A DNA stretch of 64,000 nucleotides from Parvularcula bermudensis HTCC2503 (GTDB lineage: Bacteria > Pseudomonadota > Alphaproteobacteria > Caulobacterales > Parvularculaceae), in assembly GCF_000152825.2 (NCBI RefSeq), contig NC_014414.1:1364001-1428000 (forward strand), written 5' to 3'. Below, one piece after another: positions 56,662 through 64,000 of this stretch (within the stretch, counting starts at the first letter, position 1; the number at the start of each line of letters is the position of its first letter). The notes beneath the pieces were generated by a model. It was not told where the DNA came from. It ran no database searches and saw only the letters and a list, made by a program, of their open reading frames with translations. The translations under genes were made by a program, and so were the position numbers.

Positions 56662-57660
56662 TTACCAATGGCGCCAGGTCGAGACCGCTTTGCCCGAGCG
56701 CCAGGAGTTGAACCAATCGGCGAAGATCGGCAGTCCCGTCTCGATCGAGGTGGTGGCCGCAAAGCCATAATCTTCGGCCAGGTGTCCGGTATCGGCCGCC
56801 GTCTGGTGCACATCGCCGGGCTGCATGGGTAACATCACCTTTGTGGCCGTCATGCCCATGGCGCGCTCGAGCACCTCGATGAAGTGCATGAGCGGTTCTG
56901 GCCGACTGTTCCCGATATTATATACCCTGTGCCGGCCGCGGGCCTCGCCGGGGGTAGGACCGCCCTCGGCAATTCGGACGATCCCGTCGATCACATCGTC
57001 GATCCAGGTAAAATCACGGCCAAGCTTGCCATTGTTGAAAACGTCGATGGGCTCCCCCTTGGCCATGCGCTCGGCAAAGGACCAATAGGCCATGTCGGGC
57101 CGCCCCCAGGGGCCATAGACGGTAAAGAACCGTAATCCGACCTGAGCGAGGTCGAACACCGCCGTATAACTCTCGCTGAGCAGCTCACAGGATCGCTTGG
57201 TCGCGGCGTAGAGAGAGACCGGCTGGTCAGCCCGCGCCGTCTCTTGAAACGGAGCTGGGGTCGTGTCGCCATAGACCGAGCTTGACGATGCATAGATCAA
57301 GAAGGGCGGGGTTTCGGCGTGGCGTACCAGTTCGAGGACATTGAGATGGGCCCGCACATTTGAGTCGACGTAGCTAAGCGGGTTTTCCAGGGAATAGCGC
57401 ACCCCGGCTTGGGCTGCGAGATGGATGACAATGTCGAACGCGCTGCCGATATTGGCCACCGCCGCCGCGTCGGACAGATCCACCTTGGTAAAGGTAAAGC
57501 CGTCCCGTGCCTCAAGGAACCGCAAGCGATCCTGCTTCAAGGCCGGATCGTAATAGGCGTTCAGGCAATCGACGCCGGTGACGGTCCAGCCCCGATCGAG
57601 CAAAGCATGGCAGGTATAGGACCCAATAAAGCCGGCGGCGCCGGTCACGAGAACGCGCAT
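56662..57660 (-). CDS. NAD-dependent epimerase, UDP-glucuronate 4-epimerase type
   Basis: A 332-residue extended-SDR enzyme. The NAD motif is GAAGFIG (7–13), the Tyr-Lys pair Y151-x3-K155 is in SLYAATK, and AAQAGVRYSLENPLSYVDSN and the FTVYGPWGRPDMA loop are typical of UDP-glucuronate epimerases (LspL/CapI group). It likely makes UDP-galacturonate for capsule or lipopolysaccharide. It lies behind the BON–MscS gene on the same strand after 136 bases. Confidence 0.88.
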   Translation of the reverse strand: MRVLVTGAAGFIGSYTCHALLDRGWTVTGVDCLNAYYDPALKQDRLRFLEARDGFTFTKVDLSDAAAVANIGSAFDIVIHLAAQAGVRYSLENPLSYVDSNVRAHLNVLELVRHAETPPFLIYASSSSVYGDTTPAPFQETARADQPVSLYAATKRSCELLSESYTAVFDLAQVGLRFFTVYGPWGRPDMAYWSFAERMAKGEPIDVFNNGKLGRDFTWIDDVIDGIVRIAEGGPTPGEARGRHRVYNIGNSRPEPLMHFIEVLERAMGMTATKVMLPMQPGDVHQTAADTGHLAEDYGFAATTSIETGLPIFADWFNSWRSGKAVSTWRHW

Positions 57661-57796
57661 CTAACTCTCTCACGGGCGAGCCGGGCTGTCCGCTTTCTTT
57701 CAAAAGGGACTGGGGACCGGCGATCAGACGATCGGTTGCGGATCGCCTTTCTTTAAGCCGGTGCGCCTTCTTTGGCCATCTTTCCTGTCGGGGCCC

Positions 57797-59251
57797 CTAG
57801 GCGGGCGCGCCTTCGTCACCGAATTCCGTCGGTGCCTGATCCGAGAGAAGGTCTTTTTGTTTCGTGGCGCGGCGATCCTCGTCGACCTTGCGGGCAATGG
57901 TATCGTCCACCGAGGTATCGACGGGCTGCGGGGCCCGGGCCGATGGCACGCGCTTTTCGGGGGGCGGTGTGGGGCGGCTTTGCCCCATCCCTCCTGGCGG
58001 GACGGCGAAGGGCGTATCGAGTTTGAGCCGGTAAATCGGCTCCGGCAGAGTGAAGCCGTCCCCCTCAAGACGGTCTTTGGTCACGGTAATCGCGGCGGAT
58101 TTGGCCTTGAAATAGTCTGTTTCCGTTTGGTCGATCCAAGGGGCGAAGGTTAGAACGATATTGCTGTCGCCCACCTCGACGATCCAGGCCATCGGGGCGG
58201 GGTCCTTGAGGACGAAGGCTTGGCCTCTCAAAGCGTTCAACCCCGCTTCCATCGCTGCCCCCGGATTATCCTCGGCGTCGATCCCTAATTCAAAGGTGAT
58301 GCGCCGCTCGGGATTGCGGGAGAAGTTCGTGATGACGGCCTTGAACACCTCGGCATTGGGAATGCGCAGATGGTTACCGTCGGGGGTCATCAAAATCGTC
58401 GCGCGGGAGGTCAGGCTGACCACCGTCCCATTGTGACCGCCAATATCGACGAAGTCTTTCGGGCGAAACGGCTGGCGTAGGCTGAGCATCACACTGGCGA
58501 TGAAGTTCTCAATTGTATCCCTGACCGCGAAACCGACGGCGAGGCCGAGAACCCCGGCGGCCCCGAGCACCGCCGACAGTACCGCCACCGCGTCGAGGAG
58601 ATTGAGGGCGATGACGATCCCCATCAAGATGAAGACGATCGGGACCACGGTTCTGGCGAGGCCGACGATCAAGGGATTGTCTGCAAAGCGGCGCCACAGC
58701 CAGCCCTGACGCCCCAGAAAGAGACCTAAGATCCAGAAAAAGCCGATCACGCCGGTCGCCACCGCCAGGAGAGGCAGTAGGGCTATCGTGTTCTCCGCCA
58801 AAAGGCGCGCCCGCTCGGCGGCCGGGGCGAGACGGCCATCGACCGATAGATCAGCAGCAAGAGCGTTCTCCACCGCGACCACTCCCGCCACGCGGGAGGC
58901 GACCTGCTCGGCCTCCACCACCTGATCCCGTCCAGGCACCGTGCCCTCGATCCGCACCACGCCGTCCGCGACGCGGACCTCAACGGCGCGAAAAGCGGGG
59001 AGGGCGGCGAAAATACTTTTAAGGCGCCGCTCGATATCCGCATCGTCGATCCCGTTTGCGGCGGCATCGATGGCGCCTTCGGTGAAGGTCACTTGCGCCT
59101 CCGTCGACGGCGGCGCCTCCGATGGCGGGGCATTCTCAATCGGGGCGGCGTCACCGGAAAGATCAGCCGACGATGATGCCGAGCCCTGGGCAAGTGCGAG
59201 CGGTCCAAGACCCGAAAGGAGGACGGCAGCAATCAGGATGAGGGAGCGCAT
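57797..59251 (-). CDS. Mechanosensitive channel (MscS family) with a periplasmic BON domain
   Basis: A 484-residue protein from the ATG at 59251. A signal peptide (1–21, ending LALAQ) is followed by an Ala/Ser/Pro-rich stretch, then a BON domain (about 70–131: DADIERRLKSIFAALPAFRA, VADGVVRIEGTV). Three membrane helices follow (about 156–178, 195–218 and 222–243), then the MscS beta-domain (FRPKDFVDIGGHNGTVVSLT) and the C-terminal domain. The last 60 residues are basic and Pro-rich. BON domains bind membranes, so it may sense envelope tension. It starts 92 bases after lysK ends. Confidence 0.9.
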   Translation of the reverse strand: MRSLILIAAVLLSGLGPLALAQGSASSSADLSGDAAPIENAPPSEAPPSTEAQVTFTEGAIDAAANGIDDADIERRLKSIFAALPAFRAVEVRVADGVVRIEGTVPGRDQVVEAEQVASRVAGVVAVENALAADLSVDGRLAPAAERARLLAENTIALLPLLAVATGVIGFFWILGLFLGRQGWLWRRFADNPLIVGLARTVVPIVFILMGIVIALNLLDAVAVLSAVLGAAGVLGLAVGFAVRDTIENFIASVMLSLRQPFRPKDFVDIGGHNGTVVSLTSRATILMTPDGNHLRIPNAEVFKAVITNFSRNPERRITFELGIDAEDNPGAAMEAGLNALRGQAFVLKDPAPMAWIVEVGDSNIVLTFAPWIDQTETDYFKAKSAAITVTKDRLEGDGFTLPEPIYRLKLDTPFAVPPGGMGQSRPTPPPEKRVPSARAPQPVDTSVDDTIARKVDEDRRATKQKDLLSDQAPTEFGDEGAPA

Positions 59252-59343
59252 GGGATGTCCTCGGCCATTTCGGTAGGGTGGCGCGCCGCATCCTGTCGAG
59301 AAGGCAGCTCTCCCCCCTTGAGATCGAGGTCGGGGAAGGCGGC

Positions 59344-60924
59344 TCACCCGTCCTTGTCCAACGCCTTGCGGATCAATCCCGCGACCCGATCGGGGCCTAA
59401 GACGGCGATGAACGGCCCCATGCGGGGCCCTTCGCTCTGCCCAAGGACGACTTCGTAAAGGCCGGTGAACCACGCCCGCATGTTTTCAAAGCCCGCCGCC
59501 TTACCGGCGTCGAAGACCGCCGTCTGATAGACATCTTCTTCCTGGCCGTCCTCAAGGGACGCCAATCGCTCGGCAAGGTCGAGAAGGGCTTCCCGCTCTT
59601 CAACCGTCGGAGAACGGAAGGATTTCTTCGGTTTGACGAAATCCTCGAAATAATGGACGGCATAGGGAATCAGCGCCTCGAGCGCGGCGATTTCCGCTTC
59701 CGTCGCTGTCGGCCGATATTTCGCCACGAAGCCGCGCAGCACCTCGGGGTCAGAGGTGCCGGAGGCATCCACCAGCGTCAGCAGCAGGCTGAACGGGACC
59801 GGCGGGGTCGTCGTCGGCACCGACCCGGTGTGGATGTGGAAGGCGGGATTATCCACCTGCTTTTCTTCGGGCTGGTCGGCGAATTTCTCGACATGGGTCC
59901 AGTACTCATCGACCGTCTTTGGGATAATGTCGAAATAGAGCTTTTTCGCCTTCTTCGGATTTTGAAAATTGAACAGGCTCAAGCTTTCGGGACTGGCATA
60001 TCGCAGCCATTCCTCGATGGTCAGACCATTCCCCTTGGTCTTCGAAATCTTCCGTCCCTCTTCGTCGAGAAAGAGCTGATAGTTGAAGCCGGCCGGTGGT
60101 TCCGCGCCAAGGGCACGCACGATCTTGCCCGACAGGCGGGTCGATTCGGTCAGATCCTCTCCGGCCATTTCATAGTCGACTCCGAAAGCATACCAGCGCC
60201 CCGCCCAATCGGCTTTCCACTGCAATTTCGTGGCGCCCCCCGTGACCTTCGTCGTGACCCGGTCGTCGTTCTCGTCCTCGAAGACGATCTCTCCGGTTGC
60301 CGGGTCGCGGTCGAGCAGAGGCACGTAGAGCACGCGGTTGGTGGTCGGACTGATCGGCAGGATGGGCGAATAGGTTTGCCGTCTTTCCTCGCCCAAGGTG
60401 GGCAGGATGATATCCATCACCTCGTCATAGACCTCAAGCATCCGCAAAAGCGCCTTGTCGAGCGCGCCCTCGCGATAGGCCTCGGTGGCGGAGACGAACT
60501 GATAGTCAAAGCCAAAGCGATCGAGGAACCGACGCAACCGCGCATTATTGTGCGCCGAGAAGCTGTCATGGGTGCCGAAGGGGTCCGGCACGCTCGAGAG
60601 AGGTTGCTGGAGATAGGGGGCCAGCATTTCAGGTTGGGGCACCGAGGGGGGCACTTTTCGCATGCCGTCCATGTCGTCCGAGACGCAAAGAAGTTTTGTC
60701 TCCCGTCCCGACAAAAGAGAAAACGCATGGCGGACCATTGAGGTGCGTGCCACCTCACCGAAGGTGCCGATATGCGGCAGACCGCTCGGGCCGTAGCCGG
60801 TTTCAAACACCACGGGGGTGGATTTTCCCGTCTTCTCAAGCCGCTTCATAAGGGCGCGCGCCTCCTGAAAGGGCCAGGATTTGGCGGCGTCGAGCGCGGC
60901 GGGCGATAGCGTGACAGGGGGCAA
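59344..60924 (-). CDS. lysK: Lysyl-tRNA synthetase, class I
   Basis: A 526-residue class I enzyme, the archaeal-type LysRS found in many alphaproteobacteria. The HIGH-like motif is GPSGLPHIGTFGEVARTSMV (45–64). The KMSKS-like signature is KISKTKGNGLTIEEW near residue 295. The start is a TTG at 60924; it matches the usual N-terminus (LDAAKSWPFQEARALMKRLE before HIGH) and has GAAAGAG upstream, while the next in-frame ATG would cut that helix. Confidence 0.95.
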   Translation of the reverse strand: MPPVTLSPAALDAAKSWPFQEARALMKRLEKTGKSTPVVFETGYGPSGLPHIGTFGEVARTSMVRHAFSLLSGRETKLLCVSDDMDGMRKVPPSVPQPEMLAPYLQQPLSSVPDPFGTHDSFSAHNNARLRRFLDRFGFDYQFVSATEAYREGALDKALLRMLEVYDEVMDIILPTLGEERRQTYSPILPISPTTNRVLYVPLLDRDPATGEIVFEDENDDRVTTKVTGGATKLQWKADWAGRWYAFGVDYEMAGEDLTESTRLSGKIVRALGAEPPAGFNYQLFLDEEGRKISKTKGNGLTIEEWLRYASPESLSLFNFQNPKKAKKLYFDIIPKTVDEYWTHVEKFADQPEEKQVDNPAFHIHTGSVPTTTPPVPFSLLLTLVDASGTSDPEVLRGFVAKYRPTATEAEIAALEALIPYAVHYFEDFVKPKKSFRSPTVEEREALLDLAERLASLEDGQEEDVYQTAVFDAGKAAGFENMRAWFTGLYEVVLGQSEGPRMGPFIAVLGPDRVAGLIRKALDKDG

Positions 60925-61014
60925 AGCTTACTCTTTCGATGGGTCTGTGATGGGGGTTTGCGGAAACAGACGCACTTGCCTAGCAACTCCACTGGAAAGT
61001 CTCAAAGGCGAGTT

Positions 61015-61449
61015 ATGAGCGATATCGATAAATCCCTGACGCCCGCCCATGCGATCATCTACCTCATGGTTCTGGCGTCCGCTTCAGATGGCGATATTCG
61101 GGATGCCGAGCTGCAGGCCATTGGCCGGGTCGTGCGGTCCTTTCCGTTGTTTGCCCCAACGGAGGAAGACAGCCTTGTGAAGACCGTCGAGGCGGCGGGC
61201 CAGATGATGGCCCCCGATGGGGGATTGCAAAAGGTGATCGCCGCGGCGGCCCGGGCTCTCCCCCCGCATTTGGGCGAAACCGCCTATGCTGCGGTCGTGG
61301 ATGTCGTGACGGCCGATGAGAACTTGGCCCCGACGGAGATCCGGGTTCTCGAACTCATTCGCGATGCGTTGAACGTATCGGACGAGGGAGCGGCGGCGAT
61401 CGAGCACGCGGCGAGAGCCCGTCACATGACGGTGGAAGCAGTCGATTGA
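61015..61449 (+). CDS. TerB-like protein
   Basis: A 144-residue all-helical protein from the ATG at 61015 (AAGGCGAG before it). The tellurite-resistance TerB-like domain phrases are [20 protein letters not shown] and [20 protein letters not shown]. These domains bind metal through acidic residues and occur in stress-response modules. Its TGA overlaps the next ATG (TGATG). Confidence 0.85.
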   Translation: MSDIDKSLTPAHAIIYLMVLASASDGDIRDAELQAIGRVVRSFPLFAPTEEDSLVKTVEAAGQMMAPDGGLQKVIAAAARALPPHLGETAYAAVVDVVTADENLAPTEIRVLELIRDALNVSDEGAAAIEHAARARHMTVEAVD

Positions 61450-62864
61450 TGACCGATGCTTTGACCCTCGGCTGGGCCGAGTGGTGCGCTTTGCCGACCT
61501 TGGGATTGCCGGCGATCAAGGCCAAGGTCGATACGGGTGCCAAAACCTCCGCCCTTCACGCCTTCACCATTCAGCCCTTCGGACCGGCGGGACGCCGAAA
61601 GCTGCGCTTTGGGATCCATCCGATTCCAGAGCGACCGGAGTTCGAGGTCTATTGCTCCGCGGACATCGTCGACCAGCGCGATGTGACGAGTTCGAACGGT
61701 GAGACAGAGAGCCGCTATGTCATCGAGACGCCGATCCGGATCGGGCCTTACGAATGGCCGATCCAACTGACCCTCTCCGACCGTGAGGGCATGAGCTATC
61801 ACATGTTGCTGGGGCGCCAGGCGCTGACGGAATTTCCCTTTGAGGGGGAGCCGCTGGTGATGCCGAGCCTCTCCTATCAACAGCCACAGCTCAGCTATGA
61901 CGTTTATGATGGGCTGTCGAAAAAAGCGCCGACCCCACGGTCTCTCCGTATCGGGATTTTGACGCGGGAGCCGAATGCCTATTCGACACGGCGGCTGGTT
62001 GAGGCGGGGGAAACGCGGGAGCATGTCGTCGAGCTGATCGACACCCAACGGTGCTATATGCTGATCAATGCCGGACGGCCCGAGGTCCATTACGATGGCC
62101 GGTGCCTGCCGCCCTTTGACACGATCATCCCGCGGATCGGCGCCTCAATCACCGCCTATGGCACCGCCGTGACGCGGCAGTTCGAGGCGATGGGCACGTT
62201 TTGCGTGAACGGCTCCCACGCCATCGCCGTCAGTCGGGATAAATTGCATGCCCACCAATTGCTGGCGCGGGAAGGGATCGGCATGCCGACCACGGCGTTT
62301 GCGTCATCGCCCAAAGACACCCGGAACCTGATCGATTTGATGGGAGAGGGGGCCACCATCGTCAAACTGCTTGAGTCCAGTCAAGGCAAAGGTGTCGTCC
62401 TCACAGAAACCCGTAAAGCCGCTGAAAGTGTGGTCGACGCGTTCCGTGGGCTGAAAGCCGATTTCCTGGTGCAAGAATTCGTGAAGGAGGCCGGGGGCGA
62501 AGATATTCGCTGCCTGGTGGTCGGCGGCAAAGTGGTCGCCGCCATCAAACGTCGTGCCGCCCCCGGTGAGTTCCGGTCGAACCTCCACCAGGGGGGATCG
62601 GCGGTCACAGTGAAGATCAGCAAGGCTGAAAGGGAAACCGCGATCAAGGCGGCCAAGGTCTTGGGCCTTGGCTTTGCCGGGGTGGATCTATTGCGGTCGA
62701 GTTCGGGGCCGAAGGTGCTTGAGGTGAATTCCAGCCCAGGCCTTGAAGGCGTGGAGACGGCGACGGGTAAGGACGTGGCCCGTCTACTGATGGAAGCCAT
62801 CGAGAAACGCGCCGCGAGCACGGTCCGTCGCCGCCGTCGCGCCTCTGAACCCGGACAATTATGA
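61449..62864 (+). CDS. RimK-type ATP-grasp ligase with N-terminal retropepsin-like domain
   Basis: A 471-residue two-domain protein. The N-terminal domain (about 1–140) is of the RimB/ATP-dependent zinc-protease type with [11 protein letters not shown], in which Asp28 is the presumed aspartyl-protease residue, and [11 protein letters not shown]. The rest is an ATP-grasp ligase of the RimK/LysX group: [64 protein letters not shown] and [13 protein letters not shown]. RimK adds glutamates to ribosomal protein S6 in other bacteria; the substrate here is inferred. The frame overlaps TerB by one base and pyrD by four. Confidence 0.9.
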   Translation: MTDALTLGWAEWCALPTLGLPAIKAKVDTGAKTSALHAFTIQPFGPAGRRKLRFGIHPIPERPEFEVYCSADIVDQRDVTSSNGETESRYVIETPIRIGPYEWPIQLTLSDREGMSYHMLLGRQALTEFPFEGEPLVMPSLSYQQPQLSYDVYDGLSKKAPTPRSLRIGILTREPNAYSTRRLVEAGETREHVVELIDTQRCYMLINAGRPEVHYDGRCLPPFDTIIPRIGASITAYGTAVTRQFEAMGTFCVNGSHAIAVSRDKLHAHQLLAREGIGMPTTAFASSPKDTRNLIDLMGEGATIVKLLESSQGKGVVLTETRKAAESVVDAFRGLKADFLVQEFVKEAGGEDIRCLVVGGKVVAAIKRRAAPGEFRSNLHQGGSAVTVKISKAERETAIKAAKVLGLGFAGVDLLRSSSGPKVLEVNSSPGLEGVETATGKDVARLLMEAIEKRAASTVRRRRRASEPGQL

Positions 62865-63895
62865 TCTCAGAGATTGCCATGTCAGCGCTCAGGCGGGTTG
62901 ACCCGGAACGGGCACATCGTCTGACCATTGCGGCGCTGAGAACCGGTATCGTGCCTGGCATGGCGGCCGATCAATGGCCCTCTCTGCACACGGAGATTGC
63001 GGGCCTTACCTTACCTAATCCCCTGGGCCTCGCGGCGGGGTTCGATAAAAACGCCCAGGTCCCAGACCCTTGTTTGCGGCTCGGCTTCGGCTTCGTCGAA
63101 GTGGGCGCGGTGACGCTGAAAGCGCAGCCTGGCAACCCCCGCCCGCGAGTTTTTCGGCTGCCGCAGGATTTTGCCGTCATCAACCGCTATGGCTTTAACA
63201 ATGACGGCCTTGAGGCCGTTGCTGCGCGTCTTCGGGCCCGGCGCGGCCGGACGGGGGTCGTTGGGGTCAATCTGGGGGCAAACAAGGACAGCGCCGACCG
63301 GCTCAAGGATTTTGCCGTTGGCGCCGCGGCCCTCTCCCCCCTTGTTGATTTTTGTACGGTCAATGTATCTTCCCCCAATACGCCAGGGCTAAGACACCTT
63401 CAGGAGGCGGACACCTTGCGCAACCTCCTGTCGTCCCTTCCGTCGGTGATGGCGCCCTCGACCCGCCTGTTTCTAAAAGTTGCGCCGGATTTGACCGACG
63501 AGGCTGTTGCTGACCTTGCCGAGCTTGTGCGCTCCACCCCCGTGGACGCGCTGATCGTATCGAACACCACCATCTCGCGCCCTCATTTGACGTCCGACCC
63601 GGAGGAGACGGGGGGATTGTCCGGTCGCCCTCTCTTTGATCTCTCGACCCGCCGGTTGCGTGACTTCGCCTCGCTGCTCAACGGGGATGTTCCTTTGATC
63701 GGTGTCGGGGGAATCGAAGACAGCGACACGGCCTATCAAAAAATCCTCAACGGGGCGTCAGCCCTGCAGCTCTATACAGCCCTCATTTACAAGGGGCCTA
63801 GGCTTGTGGTTGATATCCTTGACGGGCTCGCCGATCGGTTGACTGTCGATGGCTATCCCACCGTCGCCGATGCGGTGGGGGCGGCGCACCGTTAG
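62861..63895 (+). CDS. pyrD: Dihydroorotate dehydrogenase (quinone)
   Basis: A 344-residue class 2 enzyme, membrane-associated and quinone-dependent, for the fourth step of pyrimidine synthesis. Visible blocks are [24 protein letters not shown], the catalytic serine in [11 protein letters not shown] (170–178), [15 protein letters not shown], and [17 protein letters not shown] with the FMN phosphate loop. The ATG overlaps the RimK stop (ATGA). Confidence 0.95.
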   Translation: MISEIAMSALRRVDPERAHRLTIAALRTGIVPGMAADQWPSLHTEIAGLTLPNPLGLAAGFDKNAQVPDPCLRLGFGFVEVGAVTLKAQPGNPRPRVFRLPQDFAVINRYGFNNDGLEAVAARLRARRGRTGVVGVNLGANKDSADRLKDFAVGAAALSPLVDFCTVNVSSPNTPGLRHLQEADTLRNLLSSLPSVMAPSTRLFLKVAPDLTDEAVADLAELVRSTPVDALIVSNTTISRPHLTSDPEETGGLSGRPLFDLSTRRLRDFASLLNGDVPLIGVGGIEDSDTAYQKILNGASALQLYTALIYKGPRLVVDILDGLADRLTVDGYPTVADAVGAAHR

Positions 63896-63915
63896 GCGAT
63901 CATCAGTCGGTCTGT

Positions 63916-63978
63916 CTACGAAAAGAGTACCGCTCCGCCAGCTGAGAAGTCAGCAAATTTCCAGATTTCAGCAAGCAT
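63916..63978 (-). CDS. Possible 20-residue peptide with a perfect ribosome site
   Basis: The minus strand reads AAGGAGG, eight bases, then an ATG opening a 20-codon frame whose product ends GGAVLFS and starts MLAEIWKFADF, followed by TAG. A full anti-16S match at ideal spacing is rare by chance. The peptide has a short hydrophobic C-terminal half. It may be a leader peptide, a microprotein or the start of a gene interrupted by the stop. It lies between pyrD and the window edge. Confidence 0.4.
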   Translation of the reverse strand: MLAEIWKFADFSAGGAVLFS

Positions 63979-64000
63979 TAAGGCAACCTCCTTATAGTTT

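Noticed and set aside
59653-60741. 362-codon ORF antisense to lysK
   Set aside because: The minus strand holds a complete class I LysRS; the plus frame has no recognisable domain.

Overview
The window is a GC-rich, densely coded chromosomal stretch of an alphaproteobacterium. Several things point there: the SPOR–nagZ–scpA–scpB–tatABC gene order, a MucR/Ros-type regulator, class I lysyl-tRNA synthetase, ErpA, a CFVCG-type hotdog protein with thiC, and a large TonB-dependent receptor. A deep-branching, probably marine group such as Parvularculales or a Hyphomonas relative would fit, but the genus is inferred, not shown. I see no prophage, insertion sequence, CRISPR array or plasmid function; the window is core metabolism with a few accessory islands.

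Left part (1–13 kb): an edge-truncated DUF4760 membrane protein, a YmgE-type membrane protein, an alpha/beta hydrolase and a secreted EF-hand protein. Then come three tandem paralogous TadG-like envelope proteins with no Tad secretion machinery nearby, glutaminase, and a TonB receptor followed by a beta-propeller phytase lipoprotein (a phytate or phosphate acquisition pair). An FAD oxidoreductase of the L-2-hydroxyglutarate type follows.

Middle part (13–35 kb): a TPP riboswitch controls a hotdog-fold protein overlapping thiC. Next are cold-shock protein, citrate/methylcitrate synthase, and the ancestral proteasome homologue Anbu divergent from a giant DUF2126 transglutaminase. A CAT-anticodon tRNA precedes a beta-oxidation operon (thiolase plus trifunctional-type FadJ/FadB). 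Further on are a secreted protein of unknown function, RluA plus a RecD-like helicase, an Old Yellow Enzyme, a PfpI/DJ-1 protein and exonuclease III.

Right part (35–64 kb): ErpA, dGTPase, the SPOR–NagZ–ScpAB–TatABC cluster, MucR, and glyA–nrdR–nusB–thiL with the usual rib genes absent. A sugar-nucleotide region holds a GMP–AGE-epimerase fusion, galE and a UDP-glucuronate-type epimerase. Also here are tRNA-Arg(CCT), an NhaC antiporter, a GT87 membrane glycosyltransferase, an isolated PrkA kinase, a BON–MscS channel and LysK. A tightly overlapping TerB–(retropepsin-like + RimK ATP-grasp)–pyrD operon closes the coding part. A 20-codon ORF with a perfect Shine-Dalgarno sits at the right edge.

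The least explained parts are the TadG-like triplet with its duplicated upstream region, the riboswitch-controlled hotdog gene, the Anbu/DUF2126 pair, the TerB/RimK operon, the zinc-ligand-less MucR and several unassigned palindromes.
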